From the NCBI RefSeq assembly GCF_000243135.2, contig NC_019903.1, positions 2,270,001-2,334,000 of the forward strand: a stretch of DNA of 64,000 nucleotides. The letters are read 5' to 3'. Positions 1-9,151 of the stretch are shown in pieces; the first letter of the stretch is position 1; each line of letters opens with the position of its first letter. The DNA comes from Desulfitobacterium dichloroeliminans LMG P-21439 (GTDB lineage: Bacteria; Bacillota; Desulfitobacteriia; Desulfitobacteriales; Desulfitobacteriaceae). The position numbers were made by a program, and so were the translations under genes. The notes below the pieces were generated by a model. The model was not told where the DNA came from. It saw only the letters and a program-made list of their open reading frames with translations, and made no database searches.

Positions 1-108
1 ACCGCAACCAAATCCAGCCAGATAGAGGCGAAGATATGACCCTTCTTTATTTTGGGACTTTTGAACTTCCTTGATTTTCTCTGCCGCGAGTTCTGATATA
101 TTAATCAT
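1..108 (-). CDS. HesB/IscA-like A-type Fe-S protein, partial (N-terminal 36 residues)
   Basis: Reading from the minus strand, an ATG at 108 preceded by GGAGATG opens a frame that runs off the window edge. The 36 visible residues begin MINISELAAEKIKEV and end in LRLYLAGFGCG. This is the start of the HesB/IscA fold: an N-terminal helix of the type xxAAEKIK, a beta strand, then a Gly-rich loop carrying the first conserved cysteine. Clostridial HesB-like proteins have the same GFGCG loop. These proteins bind iron or Fe-S clusters and act in cluster assembly or carriage. The two C-terminal cysteines that would confirm it (or a selenocysteine, as in some clostridial relatives) lie outside the window. 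Confidence 0.7.
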   Translation of the reverse strand, partial: MINISELAAEKIKEVQKSQNKEGSYLRLYLAGFGCG

Positions 109-233
109 ACTTCACATCTCCTTCTTTTAATCTAGGTACTCGTAGGACTTTATGCTACCTACCCTATTTCCTAAATCTAGTGCATGGATTGTTAAAAATT
201 ATTACACCTTATATATCATTAATTATACCATCT

Positions 234-1745
234 TTATTTCATAAATTCCACCATATTACTATCTTTGAGAACCACATCATGGGAACCGCCCTCAACAATG
301 CTCGTTGCCGAAACCAGGGTAATCCTTGCATTATCCTGCAAGTCAGGGATGGTTAAGACACCACAGTTGCACATAGTTGAGCGGACCTTGTTTAAGGAAA
401 GGGTTACGTTATCCTTTAAGCTACCAGCATAGGGAACATAAGAATCCACACCCTCCTCAAAGGAAAGCTTCTTATCTCCGCCCATGTCATAGCGCTCCCA
501 GTTCCTTGCTCGGTTGGAGCCTTCACCCCAGTACTCTTTCATATAGCTACCGTTGATATTGACTTTATTGGTAGGGCTTTCATCAAAGCGTGCAAAATAC
601 CGCCCTAACATGATAAAGTCTGCACCCATAGCGAGAGCCAAGGTCATATGATAGTCATAGACGATTCCACCATCAGAACAGATTGGCACATAGACTCCCG
701 TTTCTTCAAAATATTCATCGCGTGCCTTGGCTACTTCAGCGACAGCCGTAGCTTGCCCGCGCCCAATACCCTTTTGTTCCCGGGTAATACAGATGGAGCC
801 TCCGCCAATTCCTACTTTAACAAAGTCAGCTCCGGCTTTAGCTAGGTATAAGAAGCCCTCGCGATCGACCACATTACCAGCACCCACCTTGACATCATCG
901 CCGTAATGTTCCCGAACCCAGTCGATCGTTATTTTCTGCCATTCGGTGAAGCCTTCTGACGAATCAATGCATAGGACATCCGCCTCGGCATTGACTAAAG
1001 CAGGAATTCGTTTCGCATAATCTCGGGTATTGATTCCGGCTCCTACAACGTAACGCTTTGAGTTATCTAAAAGCTCATTTTCATTTTCCTTATTCGAATC
1101 ATAATCCTTGCGGAAAACCATCGCTTTTAAGCGTTGGTCTTTATCAATTAAGGGCAAGGCATTGAGCTTATGCTCCCAAATAATATCATTGGCTTCCTTG
1201 AGGGTTGTTTTATCATCCGCACAGATAAGGTCTTGGAATTTCGTCATAAACTCCGTCACTTTAGTATCGGTTGACATACGGCTGACACGATAATCCCGGC
1301 TCGTAACAATCCCCAACAATTTCCCGTTAGCTGTGCCATCCTCGGTGACAGCCATGGTCGAGTGCCCGGTAATTTCTTTCAAAGCTAAAATATCGGCTAA
1401 GGTATCTTCAGGCTTAATGTTTGAATCACTGACGACAAAGCCTGCCTTGTGATTCTTCACTCGGGATACCATTTGAGCCTGATTTTCTATGGTCTGGGAG
1501 CCATAGATAAAAGCAATACCCCCCTCTTTCGCTAAGGCGATACCCATGCGGTCATCCGAAACGGATTGCATGATGGCTGACACCAAGGGTATATTCATGG
1601 TCAAGGAGGATTGTTCCCCTTTTTTAAACTTCACTACCGGTGTTCTTAAACTCACATTAGCCGACATACATTCTGTAGAAGAATATCCCGGGACCAGAAG
1701 GTATTCCCCAAAAGTCCGTGAAGGTTCGTCAAAATAAAAGGCCAT
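234..1745 (-). CDS. guaB: IMP dehydrogenase, Tritrichomonas foetus-like type
   Basis: Oxidises IMP to XMP with NAD+, the committed step of GTP synthesis in the cytoplasm. The TIM-barrel carries a CBS-pair insertion at about residues 100-220. The catalytic loop [13 protein letters not shown] places the nucleophile at Cys319, and the flap dyad is Arg418-Tyr419 (ARNWERYD). Numbering and total length (503 aa) coincide with the T. foetus enzyme as I recall it, and long stretches look nearly identical, whereas ordinary bacterial GuaB has GPGSICTTR. A GTG at 1754 is in frame, but AGGAGT at 1753-1758 sits 7-8 nt before the ATG at 1745, so that start is preferred. It appears monocistronic. A conventional guaB could exist elsewhere in the genome. 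Confidence 0.92.
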   Translation of the reverse strand: MAFYFDEPSRTFGEYLLVPGYSSTECMSANVSLRTPVVKFKKGEQSSLTMNIPLVSAIMQSVSDDRMGIALAKEGGIAFIYGSQTIENQAQMVSRVKNHKAGFVVSDSNIKPEDTLADILALKEITGHSTMAVTEDGTANGKLLGIVTSRDYRVSRMSTDTKVTEFMTKFQDLICADDKTTLKEANDIIWEHKLNALPLIDKDQRLKAMVFRKDYDSNKENENELLDNSKRYVVGAGINTRDYAKRIPALVNAEADVLCIDSSEGFTEWQKITIDWVREHYGDDVKVGAGNVVDREGFLYLAKAGADFVKVGIGGGSICITREQKGIGRGQATAVAEVAKARDEYFEETGVYVPICSDGGIVYDYHMTLALAMGADFIMLGRYFARFDESPTNKVNINGSYMKEYWGEGSNRARNWERYDMGGDKKLSFEEGVDSYVPYAGSLKDNVTLSLNKVRSTMCNCGVLTIPDLQDNARITLVSATSIVEGGSHDVVLKDSNMVEFMK

Positions 1746-1863
1746 TTCAATCACTCCTACTTTCTAAAACTTTTATCTTTAATCTTATCATTATCACCCG
1801 GATAAAGACAAGTATTCTTAAAAATATAAATGCTGCTACTACCTGATTATCCGACTGCCAGCC

Positions 1864-2298
1864 CTACCCTTCACTCAACAAGCTCATCAAGGTCTGCTCA
1901 AAGAGTCGATCTTCCATTGGGGTGCGTTTACTAGGGCCCTTTGTTCTTCCCCCTGCTCTGCGGTATTTGGCCTTGAGTTCTCTTTCCTCAAGCATGATAC
2001 TCATGGTCTCGGGACGGTATTCTTTTCCAGAAGGACCTAGAGCTTTCGCTCCCTTGCCAACGACCATGGCGGCTAAGCCAATATCCTGCGTCACAATAAT
2101 ATCTCCTGCTTCGCAAAGATTCATCACTTTTAAATCGGTCTCTTGAGAGGAATTTCCCACAATGATGTGGTGGTCCGAGTTAATCTCGTGATTAAAGCTA
2201 GCTACCGTCCAGACAGGTATATCCTTTTGACGACCCGTGTTCAAGCAGATTTGGAGAACGACTTTGGGGCAGGCATCCGCATCGATGAGAATCTTCAT
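1864..2298 (-). CDS. UPF0178 (YaiI/YqxD) family protein
   Basis: The 144-aa protein begins [12 protein letters not shown], the diagnostic start of the UPF0178/DUF188 family, and carries the later motifs TQDIGLA and the basic [14 protein letters not shown] near the C terminus. The acidic DADAC and the TQD motif resemble PIN-like nuclease active-site strands, but the family has no established reaction that I know. Its ATG overlaps the stop of the upstream HD-hydrolase by 4 bases (ATGA), so the two are almost certainly co-translated. Length is normal for the family. Confidence 0.88.
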   Translation of the reverse strand: MKILIDADACPKVVLQICLNTGRQKDIPVWTVASFNHEINSDHHIIVGNSSQETDLKVMNLCEAGDIIVTQDIGLAAMVVGKGAKALGPSGKEYRPETMSIMLEERELKAKYRRAGGRTKGPSKRTPMEDRLFEQTLMSLLSEG

Positions 2299-2888
2299 GG
2301 TTTAAGAAACCCTCTCTCAATCGAACTTTGGATTAATCTTTCGATATACTCATAGAGTTGGGGAACTCTTGCCTTCGCCACAGCAGTGCGCTTCAAGACC
2401 TTGGCACTGGTGATTCCAGGTCTTTGCCAGGTGTGTCCATCCGTATTGTAATTCAATAGAAGAGGCTGAAAACGATCCAGTGTTGCAGCATAGGCCGCTT
2501 CCTCGGTTTCCATCTCTTCGAATTCACGCCAAAGGGCCATCATCTTTTGTGCTTGATCCTCTGGGAGCATATTGAATAAACGATTCGCTGCTTCTTGTTC
2601 TCTCTCATCTTTATCTTCATAGCCTTTTTCATCATAGCAGTAGGTATCCCCAGCATAGATCTCCACTAAGTCGTGAATCAGCACCATTTTGATTACTCTA
2701 AATATATCAACATTCTTATCCTCAGCATATTCCGAGAGAATCATCGCCATCATAGCTAAATGCCAAGAGTGCTCGGCATCATTTTCATGGCGTCTATCTC
2801 TAATAGTTACACTTTGGCGGGTAATATTCTTGAGTTCATCAATCGTCACAATAAATTGGATTTGTTTTTCCATTCTTTCGCTAATCAT
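2295..2888 (-). CDS. HD-domain hydrolase (YfbR/HDDC2-like)
   Basis: A 197-aa metal-dependent phosphohydrolase of the HD superfamily. The metal-binding residues are visible: a His in [12 protein letters not shown] (the second H-containing element HSWHLAMM), the HD pair in [13 protein letters not shown], and a late Asp in AATLDRFQP. This pattern is that of the YfbR/HDDC2 group, whose characterised members are 5'-deoxynucleotidases; the substrate here is not proven. The ATG at 2888 has GGAG five bases upstream. It is first in a two-gene unit and overlaps the UPF0178 gene by 4 bp. Confidence 0.85.
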   Translation of the reverse strand: MISERMEKQIQFIVTIDELKNITRQSVTIRDRRHENDAEHSWHLAMMAMILSEYAEDKNVDIFRVIKMVLIHDLVEIYAGDTYCYDEKGYEDKDEREQEAANRLFNMLPEDQAQKMMALWREFEEMETEEAAYAATLDRFQPLLLNYNTDGHTWQRPGITSAKVLKRTAVAKARVPQLYEYIERLIQSSIERGFLKP

Positions 2889-3002
2889 TTTGACTCCATC
2901 TCCTTCTGAAACTAGTTGAAATCTTTCCCATAATATGTACCGAAATATTGACCTTAGGTACTCTACCAGAAGAAATTATATGAAAAAACCTCCTTACAGA
3001 GG

Positions 3003-3668
3003 TTAGTTTTCAATATAGGGTACAGGGTCAGCTACCCCAGCTTCGGCAAATCCTTTCAGACGCAGAATGCAACTATCGCAAGTTCCACAGGCCCTTTCCC
3101 CACCACGGTAACAGCTCGTGGTTAAATGCAAAGGGGCCCCGTTCGACCCTGCCAGGCGGATCGTATCCGCTTTGGAAAGGTGAAGTAACGGCGCTTTAAT
3201 CTCTATCCTTTGACCATTCGCACCTGCCTTAGTACCCACTTCAGCAACCTTTTGAAAAGCCTCCAAAAACTCAGGTCGGCAATCCGGATAGCCGCTGTAA
3301 TCCACAGAGCTAATCCCGATAAAGATCGCCTCTGCACCGATGACCTCACCATAACCCAAAGCATAGCTCAGGAAGAGAAGATTGCGTGCCGGAACATAAG
3401 TCACGGGTATCTGATCATCCTCTGCATAATCCGGAACTTGGATTGAGGGATCCGTTAAGGCACTTCCCCCCACATTATCAAGTGTGATGATTCGATGTTC
3501 CTTGACCTGATAGAATTGGGCAACCGCTTTAGCCGCCTCTAATTCCCGCTGATGCCTCTGACCATAATCAAAGGATAGCGGGTATATTTCGTAGCCCGCC
3601 TTGGCAGCAACACTCATGCACGTAGTACTGTCCAAGCCGCCAGAGAGTAAAACAACAGATTTCTTCAT
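3003..3668 (-). CDS. queC: 7-cyano-7-deazaguanine (preQ0) synthase QueC
   Basis: Converts 7-carboxy-7-deazaguanine to preQ0 with ATP and ammonia in queuosine biosynthesis. The N terminus VVLLSGGLDSTTCM is the PP-loop ATP-binding motif SGGxDS. The C-terminal zinc site is complete: TTSCYRGGERACGTCDSC supplies four cysteines. Length 221 aa is typical. The start is an ATG with AAGGAGC upstream. It lies 14 bases behind a probable queuosine-precursor transporter, so the two form a small queuosine unit; queD, queE and queF are not in this window. Confidence 0.96.
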   Translation of the reverse strand: MKKSVVLLSGGLDSTTCMSVAAKAGYEIYPLSFDYGQRHQRELEAAKAVAQFYQVKEHRIITLDNVGGSALTDPSIQVPDYAEDDQIPVTYVPARNLLFLSYALGYGEVIGAEAIFIGISSVDYSGYPDCRPEFLEAFQKVAEVGTKAGANGQRIEIKAPLLHLSKADTIRLAGSNGAPLHLTTSCYRGGERACGTCDSCILRLKGFAEAGVADPVPYIEN

Positions 3669-3682
3669 AACAAGCTCCTTAA

Positions 3683-4195
3683 CTAGGTAGTCTTTAAGCC
3701 ATCATGGAATTTCGATCGATCCTTCCTGAAAAGGATCAGGGACCAAATATAACCGCCGAAGACTTTAGCAAAGAATTGACCAAATACAGCGTAGGGTATA
3801 AAGGCGCCAAAGGCTAAAGTAGGAAAAGCGATTGAATCCACAGCTGCCGATACAATGTTGGAGCTGTTAATTTTCACAAAGCGCGGGTGTTTTTTCAACC
3901 CTTGATAGACCGCAGTATCCGTTATTCCCGTCAGCAAGAAGGCGATAAAGGAAGCCGTAGCGATGGACCCTGCATTGCGGTTAATAAACCATGACAATAA
4001 GGCCCCTGCCCCAACTAACATTAACATCTTCGGCCAGAGATGCTTGCGACTCCATTGCTCATGAAGTTTATCCCGGGCAACTAAGTCAAAGGCAATAAGC
4101 AAAAATGCATTAATCGGCGTTGAAATCGGGCCGAAATGCGCGACCGATAAATTGGCCGCCACATTGGCAGCTAAATAGGCCAAAACAATCCACAT
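3683..4195 (-). CDS. VUT/YhhQ-family queuosine-precursor transporter
   Basis: A 170-aa integral membrane protein with about five hydrophobic segments. The sequence fits the VUT (DUF165, COG1738) family: a PxNAFLLIAFDL segment with an Asp inside the membrane region, FIAFLLTGITDTAVYQ, and SAAVDSIAFPTLAFG. Family members related to E. coli YhhQ import preQ0 or preQ1. The position directly upstream of queC, 14 bases apart, supports a role in precursor uptake. The ATG at 4195 is preceded by GGAGGAG. I looked for a preQ1 riboswitch upstream and did not see one. Confidence 0.82.
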   Translation of the reverse strand: MWIVLAYLAANVAANLSVAHFGPISTPINAFLLIAFDLVARDKLHEQWSRKHLWPKMLMLVGAGALLSWFINRNAGSIATASFIAFLLTGITDTAVYQGLKKHPRFVKINSSNIVSAAVDSIAFPTLAFGAFIPYAVFGQFFAKVFGGYIWSLILFRKDRSKFHDGLKTT

Positions 4196-4227
4196 GAATA
4201 CTCCTCCATTTCTATGGCAGGATAGAT

Positions 4228-4380
4228 CTACTTATCAAATAATCCGCCTTTTTTATAACTCTTTATCCCACTGCGAGCTTGCCCAATTTTTGCAGTTGCT
4301 TTATTGGGCCCACCTTGTTGGGCACTTTTCTTCTTTTTTTCCTCGATGAGCTTTTTCATTAATTCAATATTCTTATCCAT
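4228..4380 (-). CDS. Small basic protein, 50 aa, function unknown
   Basis: A short gene with a perfect GGAGG five bases upstream of its ATG at 4380 and a TAG stop at 4228. The product starts MDKNIELMKKLIEEKKKK and ends GIKSYKKGGLFDK; it is highly basic, with a predicted amphipathic helix in the first 20 residues and a Gly/Ser/Lys-rich tail. It lies 32 bases upstream of the queuosine-precursor transporter and may be the first gene of that unit. I do not recognise the family. The strong ribosome site and the non-random lysine-rich composition argue that it is expressed. Confidence 0.6.
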   Translation of the reverse strand: MDKNIELMKKLIEEKKKKSAQQGGPNKATAKIGQARSGIKSYKKGGLFDK

Positions 4381-4445
4381 AATTACCTCCATTTTTTAAT
4401 ACACATAACATCTCAAGCTTGGACTATTGAAAATCACAGACACAT

Positions 4446-6404
4446 TTATGTCTTGTTCCGTGCAATCTCTTCAGCCAGCTCACTTAGATAGGTCCATCGC
4501 TCCATCGCTTCTTCCAGCTTTTTCTCCGATTCGTCCTTGACCTTCACGAGGTCGTTAAGTTTGCCGTAATTGTCCCCAGCTTCCATCATGTCTTGCTCCA
4601 CTCGCTCCAATTGACTCTCGATTTCTGCAATGACATCTTCTATCTGTTCATATTCCCGTTGCTCTTTGTAACTCATTTTTAAAGGGCGTTCTTTAGGCTT
4701 ACTCAATTGAGCCGTATCCGCTGCCCCCTCCTGATTAGAGACTTGACCAGAGTTTTTTCGGCCTTGAATCAGGCTTTCTTCTAATGACAGTTCCTCCTGC
4801 GCTCGCGTTTCCATCTGCTCCCGATACTCTGTGTAATTGCCGATGGCCGAACGAATTCTTCCCTGTCCTTCGAAAGCCAGAATCTGCTCGACGACGCGAT
4901 CCAAAAAAAAGCGATCATGGGATACTGTAATGACAACCCCCGGAAAATCCTCAAGATACTCTTCAAGAATACCAAGTGTTTGAATATCCAAATCATTGGT
5001 TGGTTCGTCCAAAAGCAATACATTGGGTGAATCCATCAAGATCTGTAAGAGGTAAAGCCTCCGTTTTTCGCCTCCAGAAAGCTTTTCTACCGGAGTCCAC
5101 TGTTGAGCTGGGCTAAAAAGAAACCTCTCCAGCATTTGCGAGGCTGTTATTACCCCACCATCTGCAGTGGTAATCACTTCCGCCACCTGCTTAATCACAT
5201 CGATTACCTTGATCTGCGGCTCAAACTCTCGGCATTCTTGAGCGAAGTACCCTATCTTAACTGTGGATCCCCACTCAATTTTCCCTTGATCAGCTTGAAT
5301 CCGTCCGGCTAAAATATTTAACAACGTGGACTTACCGCTACCGTTGGGACCAATAATCCCAATCCGATCAAATTTAGAAAGAATAATGCTAAAATCATCA
5401 ATAACCGTCCCCCGATTAGGGTAGGTCTTATGAAGATGGGAACATTCGATGACTTTCTTTCCTAAGCGAGCTGCTCCTGCTGAGATGTCTACCTTCCCTG
5501 TCTTTTCCTCTGGCTTATCCCCTTGAAGCTGATCGAAACGATCAATTCTCGCTTTTTGCTTCGTGGTGCGAGCTTTAGCTCCCCGACGAATCCAGGCTAG
5601 CTCATTGCGCAAGGTATTTTGACGTTTTCTTTCGGAAGCTTCTTCTTGCTCATCCCGTTCCGCTTTTAATTCTAGGTAGCGACTATAATTTCCAGGGTAT
5701 GAATAGAGTTTTCCCCGATCTAGTTCAAACATTCGATTCACTACTCGGTCAAGAAAATAACGATCATGAGTCACCATTAAAAGGGCACCTTTGCGTTTAT
5801 TTAAATAATGTTCAAGCCAATCCACCATTTCATTATCGATATGGTTGGTTGGTTCATCAAGAATCAAGAGATTCGAAGGCTGAATCAGGGCACTCGCCAG
5901 TGCTACTCGCTTCCGCTGCCCACCGGACAAGGTCCCCACGGCAATATCAAATTGAGTTATCCCTAACTTGGTCAGAATAGCTTTTGCTTCGCTTTCGATT
6001 TGCCACCCGTTAAGGCTGTCCATCTTCTGCCCCAGTTGGAGGAGGGTATTTTGATAATCAACCTTACTAGAATCTTGATTCATTCGTTCTAACGCGGTTT
6101 CATAGTCCCTAAGTAGCTGCATCAGTGGGGAATTCCCTTTAAAAACCTGTTGCAATACGGTAGCCTCGTCATCAAAATCCGGCTCTTGGGGAAGATATTC
6201 TAACTGCAGGGCATTGTTGGTGACAATCCGCCCTTGATCCGGTTGCTCCATACCCGCAAGTATCCTCAGCAAGGTAGACTTCCCTGTTCCATTCACCCCG
6301 ATAATACCGATTTTTTGGCCTTCTTCTACCCCTAGTGAAATATCTCTAAATAAAAACTTTATACCATAGCTTTTAGTAAGCGATTCAGCTGTTAACAGAT
6401 TCAT
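4446..6404 (-). CDS. ABC-F family ATPase (Uup/YfmR-like)
   Basis: A cytoplasmic duplicated ABC ATPase with no membrane domain, acting on the ribosome during translation in the characterised family members. Domain 1 has Walker A GVNGTGKST, signature LSGGQRKR and Walker B LLILDEPTNHID; a linker rich in Lys and Arg (about residues 240-310) is the P-site tRNA-interaction motif; domain 2 has GPNGSGKST, LSGGEKRR and VLLLDEPTNDLD. The last 80 residues form a charged coiled coil (QREYEQIEDVIAEIE and onward), as in Uup and YfmR. Length 652 aa is usual. Start ATG with AAGGGG upstream. Single gene. Confidence 0.93.
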   Translation of the reverse strand: MNLLTAESLTKSYGIKFLFRDISLGVEEGQKIGIIGVNGTGKSTLLRILAGMEQPDQGRIVTNNALQLEYLPQEPDFDDEATVLQQVFKGNSPLMQLLRDYETALERMNQDSSKVDYQNTLLQLGQKMDSLNGWQIESEAKAILTKLGITQFDIAVGTLSGGQRKRVALASALIQPSNLLILDEPTNHIDNEMVDWLEHYLNKRKGALLMVTHDRYFLDRVVNRMFELDRGKLYSYPGNYSRYLELKAERDEQEEASERKRQNTLRNELAWIRRGAKARTTKQKARIDRFDQLQGDKPEEKTGKVDISAGAARLGKKVIECSHLHKTYPNRGTVIDDFSIILSKFDRIGIIGPNGSGKSTLLNILAGRIQADQGKIEWGSTVKIGYFAQECREFEPQIKVIDVIKQVAEVITTADGGVITASQMLERFLFSPAQQWTPVEKLSGGEKRRLYLLQILMDSPNVLLLDEPTNDLDIQTLGILEEYLEDFPGVVITVSHDRFFLDRVVEQILAFEGQGRIRSAIGNYTEYREQMETRAQEELSLEESLIQGRKNSGQVSNQEGAADTAQLSKPKERPLKMSYKEQREYEQIEDVIAEIESQLERVEQDMMEAGDNYGKLNDLVKVKDESEKKLEEAMERWTYLSELAEEIARNKT

Positions 6405-6617
6405 TTCGATTCCCCTTAACTATCCGAACTTGAATGCGTCATCTCTTGAGTATATCACTTCTGAGAGATTTCGTGAACCGCAAATTCATAAGGTTTTTGT
6501 TGTTCATTGGGCTTCATGATGTTCATGGTCTTATGCGCTTCTTACTCCATTTGAATGAAGATTAAAAATAGCTTATAGTGTTAGTATCAAATTCTAAGCA
6601 GAATAAGGAGGTTGACC

Positions 6618-7850
6618 ATGTCACAAGTTATCAACCGTTTCCTAAAGTATGTTCAAATGGATACCCAATCCAGCGAAGACTCTCAAAACACACCCAGCAC
6701 GGGCAAGCAGCTCGACTTAGCACAGCTTCTGCAAAAAGAATTAACGGATCTTGGATTGTCGGATGCTAGAATAAAAGAAGGCTATGTTTATGGAACCTTG
6801 CCAGCTAATTCGGCAAAGGCTATCCCAGCCCTAGGTTTAATCGCCCATATGGATACTAGCCCTGACTTTTCCGGCGAAAATGTCAAGCCCAAAGTCATTG
6901 AGAGCTATGATGGTCAGGAGATCGTCTTAAATTCGGAGCACAATCTTATTCTTTCTCCTCGAGATTTTCCGGAATTGCTGGATTACATAGGCAAATCACT
7001 CATCACGACCGATGGAACAACTCTTTTAGGGGCAGATGATAAAGCAGGTATTGCCGAGATTATGACTGCACTGGACTACCTAGCAACACACCCCGAAGTG
7101 GAGCATGGGAAAATCTGTGTCGCCTTCACCCCTGATGAAGAAATAGGTCGTGGAGCCGATCATTTTGATGTGGCAGGCTTTGGTGCAGATTTCGCCTACA
7201 CTTTGGATGGCGGCCCCCTCGGCGAATTAGAGTATGAGAATTTTAACGCGGCCAAGGCGATTGTGAAGATCAAAGGGAGAAATGTTCATCCCGGTAGTGC
7301 CAAGAACAAAATGATTAATTCGATCCTCTTAGCCAATGAGTACATCGCCAAGCTTCCTGCTCAAGAAACACCGGCAACTACGGAAGGCTATGAAGGTTTT
7401 TATCATATCAATGATATCAAGGGGGATGTGGAAGAAACTACCCTTTACTATATTATCCGGGATTTTGATCAAGATTCTTTCACCAAGCGCAAAGCGACGA
7501 TGTTGAACTTAGCAGAAGAGTTGAACCAAATCTATGGATCTGATGCTTTCTCCCTTGAGATCACAGATCAATACCAAAATATGAAGGAAAAAATCATCCC
7601 CTTCATGCATATCGTGGAAAAAGCCCAAGCTGCCATGGAGGCCGTAGGCGTCAAACCCCTAATCCAGCCTATACGTGGAGGAACAGACGGAGCGCGTCTA
7701 TCGTTTATGGGGCTTCCCACCCCCAATCTCTTCACCGGTGGTCATAATTATCATGGTCGCTATGAATTCATCCCCACCTTCGCCATGGAAAAGTCTGTTG
7801 AGGTCATCCTGAAGATTATTGAGCTGTATGCTAAAGAGGATCTCCACTAA
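6618..7850 (+). CDS. pepT: Peptidase T (tripeptide aminopeptidase, M20B)
   Basis: Zinc-dependent cytoplasmic enzyme that removes the N-terminal residue from tripeptides. The M20 metal ligands are in order: HMDTSPD (His and Asp), [11 protein letters not shown] (bridging Asp), [11 protein letters not shown] (catalytic Glu-Glu), TLDGGPLGE (Asp), and a late His in [12 protein letters not shown]. An in-frame TTG at 6612 exists, but AAGGAGG at 6605-6611 is spaced correctly for the ATG at 6618, giving 410 aa, the normal family length. It is followed by a strong hairpin at 7885-7930. Monocistronic. Confidence 0.95.
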   Translation: MSQVINRFLKYVQMDTQSSEDSQNTPSTGKQLDLAQLLQKELTDLGLSDARIKEGYVYGTLPANSAKAIPALGLIAHMDTSPDFSGENVKPKVIESYDGQEIVLNSEHNLILSPRDFPELLDYIGKSLITTDGTTLLGADDKAGIAEIMTALDYLATHPEVEHGKICVAFTPDEEIGRGADHFDVAGFGADFAYTLDGGPLGELEYENFNAAKAIVKIKGRNVHPGSAKNKMINSILLANEYIAKLPAQETPATTEGYEGFYHINDIKGDVEETTLYYIIRDFDQDSFTKRKATMLNLAEELNQIYGSDAFSLEITDQYQNMKEKIIPFMHIVEKAQAAMEAVGVKPLIQPIRGGTDGARLSFMGLPTPNLFTGGHNYHGRYEFIPTFAMEKSVEVILKIIELYAKEDLH

Positions 7851-7884
7851 GATAGTAAAACCGTGTGAAATGTCCTGCCAAAGT

Positions 7885-7930
7885 AGGCCTGTCCCAAATA
7901 CGACTGCGCATTCGTATTTGGGACAGGCCT
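7885..7930 (+). terminator. Hairpin downstream of pepT
   Basis: Two perfectly complementary 19-base arms (7885-7903 and 7912-7930) enclose an 8-base loop. The stem starts AGGCCTGTCCC and is followed by TTTATAT, a weak T-run, so termination is likely but not textbook. No gene was found in the remainder of 7931-8065. Confidence 0.6.
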
Positions 7931-8065
7931 TTATATCACATGGAGAGTATCTGTTTTTTCGTCTAAGTCTGAACAAATTCCATGGCTAAAAATTGAAGAT
8001 AGTTTCATTGATTTGTTGAAAACTAGGGAACCATCTTTAGTTGGTTGGTTTAGCATGTTAGAAAC

Positions 8066-8884
8066 TCATATCTGAGGAAATAAAAGTTCAACAATATGGA
8101 TGAAATCTTCAAGATTGCAGCAATCATTGACCAAATACACCGGCAGCCCGATAAAGCGAAAAGGCCTATTTCTATGGACAAAATCGTAGAGAGTTGGTTT
8201 ATCACTCACTTTTAGGTTACCCTCAGTATCGTAGCCCCTCCCCTTCCCTTGTGCTTTGATCTGTCCCTCTAAGGTCTCAAAGAGTTCTTGATAATGCTCT
8301 GATTTCAAGTCGTGAGCTTGACAATACCCATCCCTTTGCCGTGCATACAGTGATTGAATATAATTCTTCTTGGCCTCGTCCCACTGTGGATAAGCCTTAA
8401 AAACAAAAGCATTGGCCAGTGTTTCTTCAAGACAATCCTGGGTCCCCCAGGTTTGACTATACACCTTCTTTTTATAGGTTGGGTAGAGACCATTGTTTTC
8501 ATTTCCCACATCATCGATTAATATGCAGTAACGTTCCACGAGATAATGAAAGGATCCATGGGTCAAGAGTGAATCCAGCGCCAGGGTATGAGCCTCCCGC
8601 AATGTCATCTGGGTCTGCCTGAGGATACTGAAGAGATACATTCCGAACATCTCGGCATAAATATATAAACCAAAATTGTCTCTATTATAATGACAAGGTC
8701 GATAGGTCCCCACTATATCTAAATTTTCACAGCGTTTTTCGTTAAAATGGCGCTCATACTCTCTCAAATCTAATTTCAGTCTATTAAAGGCTTTTGAATT
8801 ATAGGAAATTGCTTTGCCCTTCACCAGATATAAATCCTGACCCTGCATGATTGGATACACTTCTTCACTGATATGCTCCCCCAC
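8066..8884 (-). CDS. Unrecognised 272-aa protein with an HxxxH motif
   Basis: GTG start at 8884 with GAGGTGGAGCA upstream. I do not recognise the family with certainty. The middle contains LLTHGSFHYLVERYC (His109, His113) followed about 40 residues later by CLEETLANAF (Glu153, Glu154). This spacing of an HxxxH helix and a downstream EExxAN helix is reminiscent of gluzincin-like metallopeptidases, but the glutamate expected after the first His is Gly110. The protein is rich in aromatic and charged residues, has no signal peptide or clear membrane segment, and ends FIHIVELLFPQI. It stands alone between pepT and an MFS gene. Enzymatic activity is not established; a metal-binding, non-catalytic relative is equally possible. 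Confidence 0.6.
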   Translation of the reverse strand: MGEHISEEVYPIMQGQDLYLVKGKAISYNSKAFNRLKLDLREYERHFNEKRCENLDIVGTYRPCHYNRDNFGLYIYAEMFGMYLFSILRQTQMTLREAHTLALDSLLTHGSFHYLVERYCILIDDVGNENNGLYPTYKKKVYSQTWGTQDCLEETLANAFVFKAYPQWDEAKKNYIQSLYARQRDGYCQAHDLKSEHYQELFETLEGQIKAQGKGRGYDTEGNLKVSDKPTLYDFVHRNRPFRFIGLPVYLVNDCCNLEDFIHIVELLFPQI

Positions 8885-9028
8885 TGCTCCACCTCATTCC
8901 CAACAGGTTAAGAAAACAAGCTTGTCTCCATAAATTCATATGACTTGTTATCCTTTTTTAGCACCTGAGCTTGGAAACGGCGGATTTAGCGGTTTGTCTT
9001 TTGCTATCCAGAGCACCTCAAAGTATAC

Positions 9029-9079
9029 CTATTGAAACTGATTAGAATTAGTATTAATACCTGAGCAGACCGTTACCAT
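9029..9079 (-). CDS. Possible 16-aa peptide with an ideal ribosome-binding site
   Basis: On the minus strand AAAAAGGAGGTGATGCC precedes an ATG at 9079; this matches the full anti-Shine-Dalgarno complement. The frame encodes MVTVCSGINTNSNQFQ then TAG at 9029-9031. It lies just beyond the hairpin at 9102-9131, which terminates the MFS gene. Downstream on the same strand no longer frame follows before the gene at 8884. It may be a very small peptide, a leader, or a relic. The only direct evidence is the ribosome site. Confidence 0.3.
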   Translation of the reverse strand: MVTVCSGINTNSNQFQ

Positions 9080-9101
9080 GGCATCACCTCCTTTTTGATA
9101 T

Positions 9102-9131
9102 AGTAAAAGCACCCCTGAGGGTGCTTTTACT
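9102..9131 (-). terminator. Intrinsic terminator-like hairpin after the MFS gene
   Basis: Perfect 13-bp arms, AGTAAAAGCACCC at 9102-9114 and its complement at 9119-9131, with the 4-base loop CTGA. On the minus strand the right arm contains the T/A-rich end that follows the MFS stop at 9152. Strong hairpin, modest U-tract. Confidence 0.7.
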
Positions 9132-9151
9132 ATGTATATCTGATGCAATTT

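Noticed and set aside
4196-4227. preQ1 riboswitch ahead of the queuosine transporter and queC
   Set aside because: No C-rich pseudoknot pattern in this short gap or in 4381-4445.
6455-6526. 23-aa minus-strand frame MNIMKPNEQQKPYEFAVHEISQK
   Set aside because: GGAG is too far from the ATG and nothing supports expression, though the residue make-up is not clearly random.
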